Source: Mactra quadrangularis
Lineage: Eukaryota; Mollusca; Bivalvia; Venerida; Mactridae
Length of the DNA stretch: 64,000 bases
Assembly: GCA_025267735.1 (NCBI GenBank)
Contig: CM046303.1
Span: 34,634,380 to 34,698,379, forward strand
Direction of reading: 5' to 3'
A model generated the notes under the pieces. That model saw only the letters and a program-made list of their open reading frames with translations, had not been told where the DNA came from and made no database searches. Both the position numbers and the translations under genes were made by a program. Shown here piece by piece: positions 1-12,729 of the stretch (its first letter is position 1; every line of letters starts with the position of its first letter).

Positions 1-622
1 TATCTCCATTTACATGAATAATTATAGCAAATATTTAACATTTCATCCATGCCTACTTTAGATAATGACACAAGGACCATATCGTCAGCTACTGTTGGTG
101 AACAAACCTTGAAATTATAAAAACACATTCCAAAACCACCATCTTCTAACTCTTGTATAAGACCGTTAATAAACAGTAAGTACATAATAAGAGAACTCTT
201 TCCACCTTGTCTTGTACCTTGTCGAATGTCAAAAGGTTCTGAACAAAGACCTCTATATTTAACTTTTCCCGTGGCTCCCTGATATAATTCACGTAAAGCA
301 ATCAATGTAGTAGAGTCAATTCCACTTTCAATAAGTTTAAACGTAAGTCCATCGTGCCAAACTAAATCAAATGCTTTTTGTCCATCCAAGAAACAAAGAT
401 ATACTTTCGAATGGTTTTCTCTTGAAAAATGTAAACTTTCTCTTAATGAAAATGACGTCATAATACAGCCCAAATGAGATTGAAATCCACCTTGTTGTTT
501 ACTGATTTTAGCTAAAATATTGTCTTGGCAACGATCCAGTAGTACCATTTCAAATAATTTTAATATAGAAGATGATAATGTGATGGCTCTGTAACAATTC
601 GGGTTAGTTTTAGACTTTTTCC
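1..622 (-). pseudogene. LINE RT palm region (catalytic motifs), open to window edge
   Basis: In the frame after the one-base shift near 617, translation gives NCYRAITLSSSILKLFE, then GGFQSHLGC, FLDGQKAFDLVWHDGL, RQGTRQGG and TVADDMVLVS, i.e. RT motifs 1 to 5 with both catalytic Asp positions (motif A and the ADD box) kept. No stop was noticed before the window edge. The usual YADD is VADD here and the SP after RQGTRQGG is replaced by KSSL. The thumb and any C-terminal zinc knuckle lie outside the window. Confidence 0.85.
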
Positions 623-1552
623 CGCCTTATGTAAGGTTGTGATGAGGCCACATTTAAGTTCCGATGGAATGTATCCGTTTCGAAGCATTGCAGTGAACAT
701 ATTAGCAAGAACTGATGAGATGGATGTTCGATCGGCGTATATCAAGTGTTCATATCTAATCATATCATCTCCAGGTGATTTTCCTTTTGGTAGAGTCTGT
801 ATTGCACGAGACACAGTGTTTGATGTTACAATACATTCTGGATCTGGTGAGATACTATCAAAATATTCATTAACATATTGTTCAGTATAACATTTCCAAG
901 TACTATCAAATAATTCACAATGAGTTGGGGAATATAACGAGCTAAAGTACGATTTCCATTGTTCAATTAAACCTTCACGATCTCTGTACATGACACCGTT
1001 GAATTCAATTCCCATCCCCATGTTTTGTGTAGATGAACGTTTCCTTGCGTTTACTTCATTCCAGAATCCAGTACTATTAGCTTTCGCTTTATGATCTAAC
1101 TTCCTGTCAAGTTCAGATAAGTAAAGATTAACAATTCTACGATGTTCCCGTCTAAATATTCGTTTTGCTTGTTTATACTCTCTAAAAAATGATGATTTCG
1201 AGTTTCTAGGTCTTCCAGCCTTACGCCACTGTTCACATTTTTGCCAAATTTTATCATGTAAATCATTAAGAGAATCATTCCAATATGGTTTAAGATGTTG
1301 TTTTGTAGATTTCTTTGGAAATATTTCATTTGCACCCGAAGAAAGAATATTACATAATTTCATATATTCGTTCGATAAATCATTACAATCAGGAATACAC
1401 ATTGATAAATTCACAATTTCGCTGTTATTCATCACTAAATTTTGATACATATTTATGTGATCATTTGTAATTTTGTTCCAATTTATATCACGACTATTAC
1501 CAGAATCCTCTAAGGAATTACATGGTGAAACATTGGTCATACATAAACACAT
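560..1552 (-). pseudogene. LINE linker and RT N-terminal (fingers) region
   Basis: This is a 330-codon open frame. Roughly residues 1-60 are the tail of the endonuclease region in a shifted frame, 60-240 a Lys/Arg-rich linker with the FWNEVNARKR motif typical of LINE ORF2 between EN and RT, and 240-310 the RT fingers (KSPGDDMIRYEHL, then ANMFTAMLRNGYIPSELKCG and LHKAGK). The frame then leaves the RT at about position 617 through loss of one A in an A-run (GGAAAAAGTC). The alternative frame continues with NCYRAITLSSSILKLFE, the expected next RT block. The Met at 1552 is a chance start and not a biological one. Confidence 0.85.
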
Positions 1553-1850
1553 AATAAATAGGTCTATGTCTAGAATAATTTAAACATATATCAGAACCTA
1601 CTTCACAGTACGATAACAAATCTATATAACCTTCAGGTATACATATATAGTCTAATAATGAACAACTCATTTCATCATATGATACAAAGGTATGTCTAGG
1701 ACCCTTACAACTAGTTAGGGTATTTACAGGAGATAGTTGACAATTATTAAGAAAGTCTAACAATGTTTTATCACGCTGACATAAATCACATTTGTAAATG
1801 TTTGCGTTAAAATCGCCCATTAAAACAAAAATACCTTTATCATGATATGT
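1518..1850 (-). pseudogene. LINE endonuclease domain, C-terminal fragment
   Basis: An open stretch of about 100 residues starts inside the domain just before the GDFNAN motif (the conserved GDFN Asp/Asn of exonuclease-endonuclease-phosphatase folds) and runs through HTFVS and LLDYICIP to SRHRPI. The last motif normally reads S-D-H-x-P in active APE-type endonucleases, where the Asp-His pair is catalytic; here the Asp is replaced by Arg. The frame stays open upstream of the first Met (NTYHDKGIFVL precedes it), so that Met is not the natural start. The N-terminal half is missing because the SINE junction lies there. A frameshift near 1520-1550 separates this domain from the RT linker frame. The missing catalytic Asp and the frameshift both point to an inactive relic. 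Confidence 0.85.
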
Positions 1851-2054
1851 ATTTATTTTATTTTATTTATTGGAGTTAACGCCGTATCAACACAATTTAG
1901 GTCATTTCACGGCGTCCAGCGCACCTAACCTAGCTTTCCTGGACCATTGTCAATAACCAGTACTCACCTACCCTTCCACAAGGCCGGAAACTTCTCCATA
2001 TTATCTAATCAATGGAGAAAAATCCCGGCGCGCTACCAACTGCGCTATCAAACC
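1851..2054 (-). mobile_element. tRNA-derived SINE, internally deleted copy
   Basis: Minus-strand copy of the same SINE found at 18287, 50923 and 52087. From the 3' tail (TTTATT runs, then GGAGTTAACGCCGTATCAACAC) it matches the family through CAATGGAG, then jumps to CCCGGCGCGCTACCAACTGCGCTATC in the tRNA head, losing about 90 bp including box B. The sequence AAATC is present at both breakpoints in intact copies, so the deletion is consistent with microhomology joining. It abuts the LINE fragment directly; no clear target-site duplication was found. Confidence 0.85.
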
Positions 2055-4680
2055 ATGTTGAGATAAAATTAGCGAGTAGATAATGCATGCAAGTAAAAAA
2101 CGTGAGAATACTGAAATAATGTTCAAACAAGTATGGGATCTGATGAATAATACCGGATGAAATTCTTATACGTAGTTCATAAAACAATTAAATGTATATC
2201 GCGATTGCTTTGCTAACACCTGCACTTGCTCAATAATCAATTACAGTTAAAACTGATATTGGTGTGTATCATTTGAAGTGAAAACGAACGATTGAAATAT
2301 TTCACAACCTTCTTATAGCAATGACTCTTAATGTATTTATATACCACACAGAGCTACAGCATCATACAAAAGTAAGTATAAGTAAAATAAGTGAATTTGA
2401 GGCAGTAATATAAAATCTGGGAGGTTTAGATATTAGTTATATGCACGAAAGTGTAAAATACGATATGAGTATTTTAACTATGTAATGCCATGATCAAAGA
2501 CACCATTTATGTTTAATATCAGTAAAAGAAGAGTTGAATAAACGAAATTATATAATACGTGTTATATGGAAAATAGGCTTTGCCACAAATAATTATTATG
2601 TACTAGATGTATTAGAACATTTAATCGAATGTTGCATTTTGCCTATATAGATTTATGAATCATAAAGACAGCGCATTATAAAGAAATATAATAAATACAT
2701 TTAATTTTAAATTATGTATATTAAAACTTTAACTAGAAATGTCTGTCAATGCTTTTATATTGCTTATATTTCCAGCAATAAGACAAATAATTGAAACTTA
2801 ACCATGTTAACATTAACATCGGGATGATAAAAAATAAACACATATTTTATAGAGAATATATACGGACAAAGAAATTTGTAAAAGAAATAGAACGCGATAA
2901 ACTTGAATCTGACTGAAACAATTTTACAATATATTTCAGGGGAATAATGTCTTATACATTCAATGTACATACGGTTCGTAGTTTATAGTTAGTGGTGTGT
3001 ACTCGTCTTCCATCTTGAATACAATATGTTGTTAATTATTTCTAACATGCAAACTGCAATTATAGGAAATATATATCTGTTGTAACCTTGGAATACTAAT
3101 TATCATCAATTGATTAACAATTACAAGAAACCAATTAGTTATATGAGCACCGCCTGGATAGTATCACCATTAGAGACAATATATCAGATAAACACTCCAA
3201 ATATCACAACTGTTCTGATTCTTTAAGTATCATTCAGTTAGTAATCTTATAAAAGGTACACAGTAAAATCTATTTTGATAATTATAATGAAATAAGTGTT
3301 TGCTTCGCCATCAATTGCTAAGAAAAAAATCAAAATTCTCATTTGCAAATAAGTCGGTCACGTCTTAAAGAGAGGGAATCATAATTTAGAAAAAAAACTT
3401 ACTGTTTTAATAATGTTTGAATCAAATATCTGTAAAATATCTGTACATCAGAACAATGTTTGGAAAATCAATTTAAATTTCAAAAATCACCTTCAAATTT
3501 CTTCAACAATTTTCAATACACTAAAATTATTAAAATATATAAAGTACGTCAAATAATTCCGGCAATTGGAGAATGAAATTCACACAATGAAACAATACAC
3601 GTAGTGTTTAAAAAAATCTCATGTCATTTCTTTTTTTCGACACTAGCTATACGCATTTATCATGAGTATGTTTTATTTTGTTTCCACAGCGTGTGCGTGA
3701 GTAAATCACATTTGCTAATAATGTAATTAAAGTCTCTATCAATATTCATTACGATAAACGATGATGAGTGTAGAGTTATCTATCGGTGCATTGCTAATGA
3801 ATACAGATGTAGCTTCATTTGATTTTCAAAAGTTTTGTACTGAGCGGGATAGAAATTGAATAAGCGCGTTTTTATTGGATAGATTTGGTTTTCCATGCTA
3901 CTTTCAAAATATTTTCTAAGGTATATCAAATTAAATTGATTCACGTACATGTTATTGACACTTAAAAAAGGATATTTTATGTTATGAAGTAACTGAAATG
4001 TTGTTAGTTATATATTCCGTTATATGTCAATCTGGACAAGCTTTAAAATGTCTATATCATCTTATGCACTGCACTTTTAAACAGTAGTATATCTTTTATC
4101 AGCTTTTTATCACTGTGTAATGCTGACTAATTAAAAAGTTATAGCCAAGCATATTATAAAAATGTTAGCTTAATTAAAATTAGATTGCCATTGAAGGATC
4201 AAGATTAATATAATTCTTCTTAACATAAAATCATATTGATGTACATAATAGTTTTCCTTGCAAATCATACATCTTTAAATAAAGATGCATTCGAATTTGT
4301 GGTAAGAATATATTATAAAACTGCAGTTAAAATTTCCTACAATCGCTATTGAAGCAGTAAAAACCAAAAGTTAAGTAGTAGTTGATTTTGATAGCAATGT
4401 CTAGTGTTAAAGATGTGTGGAGACTTGAAACTTACAAAATACTCAATGCTGTTAATGCGTTTGAACAGAACCAATATGCTTAATGAGTATTTGTTTATTT
4501 ATACTTGTACAGAGCAGTTCTGTTTTGTTTTTACGTAGAAAGTTAGGTGTATAATGAAGCGAAGTTAAATAATGCATTCTGAGAAATCATACACTTTCTG
4601 TTTTATTTGAGTAAAAGGTGTAAAACTTCAGAATATCTGACAAAAGATTGTTTAACAGTTTCAGCTGATAAAAAACAGTT
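2055..4680. other. AT-rich DNA without recognisable genes
   Basis: Short open frames of up to about 68 codons on both strands have no domain, no convincing splice context and the base composition of the surroundings. A weak resemblance to the GTTAGTGGTxTxxACTCC motif of the 13.9-kb and 36.4-kb regions is visible near 2980-3020, possibly a remnant of the duplicated landscape further right. Confidence 0.6.
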
Positions 4681-5225
4681 ATCCTTTGGCAGGGTCAATT
4701 TTGAACTCAGGGCCGGGCATAATTTGATCAATCTTTGAAGAAGATCTCAAGATAATGCCACATAACAAATACGAAACCTCTATGCCAAAAAGTTTTTAAG
4801 AGGAAGACTTTTTAACATATCCCTATATAAATCTTGTGATCCCTGGGGCATAATTTGAACACGTTTTGTAGAAAACTTTAAAATGATGCTACATTAAATA
4901 TCAAAGCTATGGGCCTTAAAGTTTTAGAGAAGATTTTCTAACATTTCCTAATTTATATTTGTAGACCCGTATGGACAGGGCAAATTTTGACCCCAGGAGC
5001 ATAATTTAAACAATCTTTTAAAGCACCTTTTAGTGATGCTACATTCCAAATTTAATAACTGTAGACTTTATGTTTTTTACAAACATAGTTTTACTGTTGA
5101 CGACGGACGGACGCATGGGCGCACGCACATACGCACGCACCCCAACGCACACACGCACTAAAGCACATTTATCAGAGTACCGCAATAGCGCACATTGAGC
5201 ACTTTGTGCTTAGGTGAGCTAACAT
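4681..5225 (+). repeat. Dispersed repeat with ~130-150 bp internal modules and GGACGG/CACGCA end
   Basis: Three diverged modules each contain a block like GGGxCAxxTTTGAxCxCxGG followed by GCATAATTTGAxCAATCTTT (near 4717, 4848 and 5000) and a poly-pyrimidine stretch. They are followed by GACGACGGACGGACGC, a run of CACGCA repeats, and an end reading GAGCACTTTGTGCTTAGGTGAGCTAA. The composition and clean end differ from the flanks. Similar modular repeats ending in AGGTGAGCTAA are common in bivalve genomes as far as I recall; the family name is unknown to me. The palindrome GAGCACTTTGTGCTT near the end may be a terminal hairpin of a Helitron-like or other element, which is inference. Confidence 0.6.
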
Positions 5226-8200
5226 ATGCAATTCTGAGAAACACATTCATTTAGCTATGTTTTAACATTTCTTTTTTACATGTACCAATGAATAAATTTG
5301 TGAGCCAGGAATCAAAATAATAAACAAAGCTCGGCCACTATCCAGAACAAACATAGGTCAAGTTACCCAAACAAATTGGTTCTAATGATTGATTATCCTT
5401 CATCTGTATAATATAAATATGAATATATGACAGATACACAAACATTTAGAAAGTCATGAGTTTAATGACCATATATGAGTGACATTTACTTTCCCTACGG
5501 AAAAGGAAAGTAATTACTAAAAAAATGGAATTATATAGAGTAAAAATAATAATAGAATGTTATTAAAGTAACTTGATTGAATGCATAATAGATACTGCGC
5601 CGTTTCACTGTTAATGTATAAATATATGTGCATGTATCAAATGACCGATATTCATTGTCTAATCAGTATAAATGCCACTTGTATATTTCCAACATTGTTT
5701 ATTCCGAAAGATATGTAAACAAAACTACTATAGAGCTAATTCAGATGATTTTAGTTGTGGTCTATGTCATTTTGCAGTATTAAAGTTGGCAGTTATTACT
5801 TTCTTTATTTAATTTGATAATTAATCACATCAGATGCACTTCTCTGGAAATCTATTGGTATCAAGTAATGAAATCATATCGTTCTAAAATGCTAGTCGAG
5901 ACAAACTATATTGTATAGCACTAGTTTCATAAAGACATACTTTAAATGCTTACTTTGTGCTGATCAATAAAGTCTAAAAACTAGATAAAGAAACAAGAAA
6001 AACCCGTTATAAGATAAATGTCACATTAGATACATACATCAACAATGATTTAATGAAACAATGTAACGTTTACGACAGATTTGTTGTTAAGGACTATAAA
6101 ATATTCTAGAGAATTTTTAGAAATACTAAATAAAACGAATTTGACATAATTATAAGATTGAGCGAGTAATCAATTTGTTATTTAGACATTCCGAATCATA
6201 TAAATGGAACGCTTATTCAATTTAATGTTTATGTAAACAGATACTATGGCAAATGCATTTGTATAAAAAAGGAAAAGAGTATAGAGTTACTTGAATGTTT
6301 TAAATTGTATTGAAATGATAAATTAGAGAAAGTGACCTTAGCAGTATTTTATGTCTAAAATTTATAACCATTTTATACTCTAGGGGAATATAACAAGTGA
6401 GCTAATATATGCTACTAACGCAGAAGTGTGTATTTGAGTTCTCTTGAAGAACTAACAATTTAAATATAATCAAAATAATGAAATGATAAAGAGACAGTTT
6501 ACAGTAAAACATATGTGTCTGTATTAAATCATTAACGTATTTCAACTAGCAATAATGTCTACTTGTATTTGGTACAGCGACTAAACCATAGCGCTAGTTT
6601 ATAACCGATATCAATTAGAATGAATTACTTGTTCATAGGGATCGGAGTTAAAAATTAAGATTCACAAAATACGAAATACCTAAGACACTGACAAATACCT
6701 ATGTAATACAAGTGAAAACAAATCAAATCATAAATCAACATGACACTAACTTCCAAATACATTTCAATGAAAGTTTCAATCGTATTTCAATACCTATACT
6801 TAGTCGCATGTCAAAAATGTTGCATATTATTTAGATCGATTAATATCAGTTAATCTTCATCTCAATAACAACTGACACTAAATTAAAATGTTAAACTTAT
6901 ATTTGTATATTCAAATTTATAATACAAACTCATAACATAATTAGGGTTATACGTAATACGTGTTTTTTTATTTGAGTGACGACCGAGGATTTCCAAATTG
7001 TTTATGCACAATAACTAGTTTGACAAACTGCCAATGCTTTTGACAATTGGAAATTTCCGGTAGATTAATACACAATGAAATTCGAATCAATCAATGATAA
7101 AAAATACTCATTGTGTCAAGACGCTTAAAGCTGTTACTGTGTTTCTTAGAAAGCGATGATAATTAAATTATCATGTTTCATTCTGATAGAACAACGTGTG
7201 AAATCATGTCAAAGAAACAAACTCGTCAAGAACAATAAACCAAGCAAATCGAGGAACAAACTCTATAAACATTTCCAATTCGCTGTACAAATGTATGCTA
7301 CATTACAACACACTGCTATTAAAGTCAACGCAACACATTGAGAAATTACAGAAAGATAAAACACTGATTATGACTCATGTTAATTTTACACACGTTGTTA
7401 ATGACAGCATCGTTTCACGTACTTATTTAGTCGATACTATTGTAAAAGTTGTATAACATGTATGTTTCAATAGAAAAAATGGCCGTCGTAATTAAATAAG
7501 AAATATAAAAAATTGTCTGCAAAGATATAGACATGGTTATGAGGTGCGAAATTAACAGACTTAATCTGAACATGTTTTAACAAAGGTTAGCATATGAGCT
7601 TTAGTTTTACAAAAGTGGCATGCAGCAGTTAACAATCTAAAGTGTCATAAAATGATTGACTTAAAACGGGTTTACCCTTGAACATTATCCTGATATCTAT
7701 TATTTCTAATTATGTGCCATATTATATCTGCCGTTTCAAATTATCATTAGACAAAAATATATTTTTACATTATTTACAGTTGTTTTTTATTATAGTAGCT
7801 TCTAATCTAATCAACATTTTAAAATTATCTAAGAACAATTCGTATAACTATTGCATTGCTCTCTTGCTAAACGCTTTTAACAATAGCGTGTATACAAAAC
7901 GGATTGGAAGCTAAGCCACGAAAGATTTACAACTTAAGATGAAGTAATATTATAATTTGTGTAACTTCTAATCAATCATAACTGTCTTTGAGTCCACAAA
8001 ATACGAGTCATGACATATTGAGGTTAATGCATTCAAAATTTAACATAATAATCAAAATGATATCCCTTGATATTTTGACTTACTAATCAAGCATGAAGAA
8101 ATTGAGATGCATTCACTTTCTTGGTTTGATATGCATTTACACATTTGCATGCAACACAGACACGAAACGTTTGATAAACAATTATTATGTGTCATGTATT

Positions 8201-10560
8201 TACAGATTTAGGAAATTTCTGAAAGTATATACCTACTCAAGAAATATCTTTAAAAAGAAATGCGGCGCTAAACAGGGTTCATTGTTAGTATAAATAGTAG
8301 TATTTGACCTAACAAATGAATAGGATGTTATGTTACAGTTTGGTCCAGCAATATTTTAAAAAGAAGACAGTAGATAGGTAGTTGATAATATCAAATTAAA
8401 ATTTATAAACCTACAAGAAGGTGCTCACTTGAAAGTAACGAAACATCAAAATTGCTTTTGACTGGCGATCCAGGGGTAGTTAGTTGGACCTGAAGAACCC
8501 TAAATCAATTTCTAGTGATTTGTCTTTGGAATATTTTATGATTCTCCCCCCTTCCACTGTATCACGAAAACACCTCAAAGTCGCTAGCAATGCTCAACTG
8601 ATTAAAACCGAGTGTAAAGTTACAAACAATTTTCGGTTTCAATTAGTTGGTAGTCTGGCTGCAATGACGCGACCTTATAATTCACAAAATGGGTAAAGTG
8701 CAAAAATAATTACCAAACCAAATTAATTCATTTTTTAGAATTATGCATTTCAACATAACGTGTTTCAATACATACACGAAAGCTTTCCGGCTCAATAATA
8801 CATTTGGCGTCGAAATACTTAATATAACGTTATTTTATTCAAATATCGGCGTCGATGAGTTTACTGGTACAATATATCATCATTAATGCATTCACTGAAC
8901 GCAAGGGAGATATTATTTTATTACAACAGTATTCTATATACATGGTTCTAGGTCAAGCGAATCACGAATATGTACTTTGCATTTGAGGGTGTCTATAGTT
9001 TGAATATTTTTGTTCAAATTCATATTGTCATGCTGTATAAACGTTTCTTTATATCATTCGGTATTTCTTGCAGCCTTTAAAACATTACATGATGACAGCA
9101 CTCCGCGGTGCTTATATTGGGTTCAAACATAAAACCGCGTTACTTAAAATCCAATTAAAACATTTCAATATACATGTAGATCTAAGCAAACGTGTTAGTG
9201 CCTTCCAAACAGGCTTGAATTTTATGATTTAAATTTCTTAAAAAGATGAAAAACAGAATTGAGTTAGGACATACATGGACGGCATTCAAAGACGGCTCAT
9301 AGATATATACATTAGATATATACATATAATATACATTGTGACAGTGTGTCTAAAACAACAAAGCAGGGTCTCGGTACCGAAAATTGAATTTTAAAATTCA
9401 CTATCACCCACCGCTATCTAATCCTGCGTCTTCCCGGTGATATTATAGTATAGACCAAAATAATTGAAAGATTTGAAATTTCAAAAAAGTGTCATAATTT
9501 ACTTGAATATAACAACTGCCGAATGAGAATAGTTTATCGACAGCTTTTTAAACCTTCACATTATAAGCTTTGGTAAATTGATGGTTTTGTCGACACAACA
9601 GAACGCATTTGCATTGCAAAAGATTTTAAGATAAACGTTTTACAAAAGAACTCGATCAGAATATGATTCAGTTACTTAAGTATGAAATGACTTTACGGCA
9701 CATGACCGCAGACAGGTTACCAAAAGCAATTAAAGTTGCTAACTACTTTGTACATTTGCTTATTTATGAATGACTTATTCTGAATAGCACATTTGTTCTG
9801 ATTTTGCCAATTAAAGCAACAATTAACGAATTAAAAAACTACCCAGGGAAATTGATTATTACAATCATGTTCAAGATTCAAACAGATGATTAGGAATATA
9901 TTTCTGTTAAGTATGCGATAATGCAAACACATTGACCAATAAATACAAGTTATTTAAGTTTTTTTCTCAAATAATGATATTTATGAATAAAACCATACCA
10001 TTTCAGAGAAAAGTATGAACTTATTTTGCGCATTAAGAGATAGATGTAACCTCAGAACACATCAATGCTTATACTCATAATCGGTCAAGATACCCCACCT
10101 ATTCGCTCAATGTCTGTTTCGTGGGAGACTGTTTAATATAAGTGTAGATATACATTATAAAGTCTACATAAACATTTATTTATTCTACATTTTAATAACT
10201 AGACACGAGTGACATCAACATTCCCTAAGGGTTTAAAATAGCGAGATTTAGAAAATGGAAATTAAGATGTTATGGTATTATTAGGAATTTACAATACAAT
10301 TGGGAATATACTAATTGTATCAACTCACGATACGGTGTAGCATGGCTTATGTACAACTACACATTAACATACATCATTTGAACCTGCATTAATGCATAAA
10401 TAATGTCAAGACTTTCATACAAGACATGTATATGTATATTTGAAACTATTTATTTATGTTATAAGACCTCTGGCTTACACAACATCGGAATTTCGTTTCG
10501 GCTACAAAAGTGTATAACAAATAACAAATAAAAACAAAACGGTATTTTTAAAGTTTCAGG
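5226..10560. other. AT-rich DNA, no supported gene
   Basis: Only short open frames occur. Two stand out weakly. 8093-8293 (+) opens with a hydrophobic leader (MKKLRCIHFLGLICIYTFAC) followed by a KR pair. 8484-8696 (+) lies in a slightly GC-richer patch with 70 codons. Neither has a recognisable domain, polyadenylation signal or splice pair that I could defend, and AT-rich DNA of this length yields such frames by chance. Confidence 0.55.
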
Positions 10561-10563
10561 ATT

Positions 10564-10698
10564 TCAGATGCATATCTGAAAAAAACTTTTGTTGATCACA
10601 GATTTATCAGAACCGAACATGTCAAATGTATATGACCCGCCAGGAACTTCAGTGGATTGCACTGACCACAACATCTCAACCAAACGTCGGCTGAAAAT
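10564..10698 (-). CDS. Possible terminal exon, unknown product
   Basis: On the minus strand a pyrimidine-rich tract ending in CAACCATTTTCAG gives a strong splice-acceptor context. It is followed by an open frame that reads RRLVEMLWSVQSTEV, then PGGSYTFDMFGSDKSV and a stop about 45 codons on. The exon is richer in G and C than its flanks, and codon choice is not purely A/T-ending. The frame is also open upstream of the acceptor. I do not recognise the protein. It lies about 2 kb downstream, on the same strand, of the signal-peptide frame at 12730-12978, so the two could belong to one gene; this is conjecture. It could equally be a chance open stretch. Confidence 0.2.
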   Translation of the reverse strand: MFSRRLVEMLWSVQSTEVPGGSYTFDMFGSDKSVINKSFFQICI

Positions 10699-10759
10699 GG
10701 TTGAAAAAGTCACCAGTAATTGAAATATCACACACTTGCCTAAACTGAAAACTGACAAT

Positions 10760-12729
10760 ATAAAGAAACATAATTATTTCTGTTACAACTATAATTATGT
10801 AAACGCAAGATATATTCAAATTTATATACTAATTGAATAGGCATAGATTGCAAATGATTATATGAAGTTATTTGCCACAACCAAATGATATGCCAATAAC
10901 CACGGTGTCAAGACGCGTACTCCTTCTATAATGAATAAAAATTGAAAGTACTTTCTCATAATTAGAATCTAATGTATCATTCTGATGAATAAAATATATA
11001 ATTCCATATCTCATATCAATTTAACCAAGGAACAATAGGTCCAACATGGTCAAGTTTACCTGCATGTGATAGTACGAATAGTAACTGAATTAACATGGTA
11101 TGTAATCATTGTATGAAAATGTTACGTATTAGTGAGAACGAGAAAACCATATGCTCTCTTCAGTGACGCGACAAATTGCATTTTTCAGTAAATATTTCAA
11201 AGATACATAAACTTATTATTACAGTTATTACATTACCTTTGCATATATACATTCAATAACTAAACAAACTGCGCCCGTGAACCAAACCCATTTCTATAGA
11301 CGTAGAAAGCTCAATTGTATGTTATATTTAAAAGTTAACAACAATTGTATGATCTCATTAGAAGCTTACCATTGCAGCATTTACTTTATACAGAATCCTT
11401 TTTTCGCATTACAAACACAATTTTTACAAAATAATTGTGTTAAAATGTGATTATGAGCAATTAAAAGCATTTACATTTACATCATTATATTATCAAGTAG
11501 TATATTCTCATGGGTAATAGAAAAGATATAACATTATATCCAACCAATTTATTCAAATACTTTACTAAATTGAAAGTAACATCATTAAATAAGGCAACTA
11601 AGTTTAAAAACATTTATTGTAACCATGTAATGACATGTTTATTCAATCTACTTTACGTTACAGTTTAACTCGATAAACCAACAAATACGAGTATCTCTAT
11701 ATAAATGACAGAACATTAAACTGTTTATCGGAAACGAACTTACACAGTTATTGTCTCAAACAACATTATCTATTTCCCGAATTGCCATGGAAAAAGACAC
11801 TACAATGATAGATCGGAAAATAAATAAATAACTTTATAGGATCTTCTCACTGATGAAATACAAAAAATGCTCTTATCGTTACCTCATAAACATTATTTAA
11901 TTATTGTCACTATTTGCCGCGGAAATAGAAGATACTTCAACTCAAATCAAAAATTTCAAAGTGATAGTTCTACTCGGTGCTTAATGTGTTTAAATAGACC
12001 AACTTTTGTCGACGAAAGATTCCGTTGTGACTATTTATCAAATATACTTTAAAACTCAAGTATTCGTAATCGAATGTTAAAATCTTTTTTGTCATACAAC
12101 TGTTACCTCTTGCTGATAGAGTGTTGAGAGGAACTACCAACCATTACACATTGGGGGAAGCTCCTTTTGAAGAAAATAATATGTTGGTCACAGTTCATTA
12201 TATGAACGTTGCAAAATGGTAAACAAAGTATGGTACAATAGTTATATTATCACGTTAAGGTTATTGGATTATCCTGCATATTAGTATAATATTCTATAGC
12301 TATAATATGATAACGTCAGTCAGTATACACCGTTATTTATCGATATCCCTTAAATAAGCAATCTTGAAGATGGCAGTATTAAAACCATAATTTAGGCTAT
12401 GCGTACGACCATTGTTTTCTAAAACAATCTCGTTGTCATAACTTGCAGATTGATGGATATAGTGTCTTATTTGTTTGCTTAAATAAGCTATTAAAATGAG
12501 TGGATTTAAAAAAAATAATTATCTTCTTGACTTTAAAAAATACCGTTGTCGATAATTATGTGTGCAATTTAAAAGAAGTTTACATGAATGCAAATTTTAC
12601 AATGATGACTTTGTTATAAGTCCTGTATGAGTTGTTTCGTTAATATACTAATGCTTAAGGAAGAACATGAACGAATATATGTTTAAGAAACTGATTACAA
12701 TAATGCATTGTTAAACTTAAATCGAAACT
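10760..12729. other. AT-rich DNA without recognisable genes
   Basis: No supported coding or RNA gene. The stretch near 11100-11180 (GTGAGAACGAGAAAACCATATGC then CAGTGACGCGACAAATTGC) resembles 35340-35420, a sign that the duplicated landscape reaches this far left in highly diverged form. Confidence 0.5.

Larger units (their letters stand above)
1..1850 (-). mobile_element. Non-LTR retrotransposon (LINE) fragment, endonuclease + reverse transcriptase, degenerate
   Basis: Reading on the minus strand, from high to low coordinates, the fragment gives the C-terminal part of an APE-type endonuclease, a basic linker, then the fingers and palm of a reverse transcriptase. Motifs seen are GDFNAN and HTFVS (endonuclease), KSPGDDMIRYEHL (RT fingers), FLDGQKAFDLVWHDGL (RT motif A with the catalytic Asp), RQGTRQGG (RT motif B) and VADDM (catalytic ADD box). 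The order endonuclease then RT in one ORF is that of APE-type LINEs (jockey/CR1/L2/I-like groups); I cannot fix the clade. The RT thumb and the 3' end lie beyond the left edge of the window. The 5' side is lost where a SINE abuts at about 1850. At least two frameshifts break the ORF, so the copy is dead. It supplies or once supplied the type of machinery that moves the SINEs here, but no matching 3' tail can be seen. Confidence 0.9.

Noticed and set aside
639..890. 83-codon plus-strand frame opposite the LINE
   Set aside because: Antisense shadow of the RT coding region.
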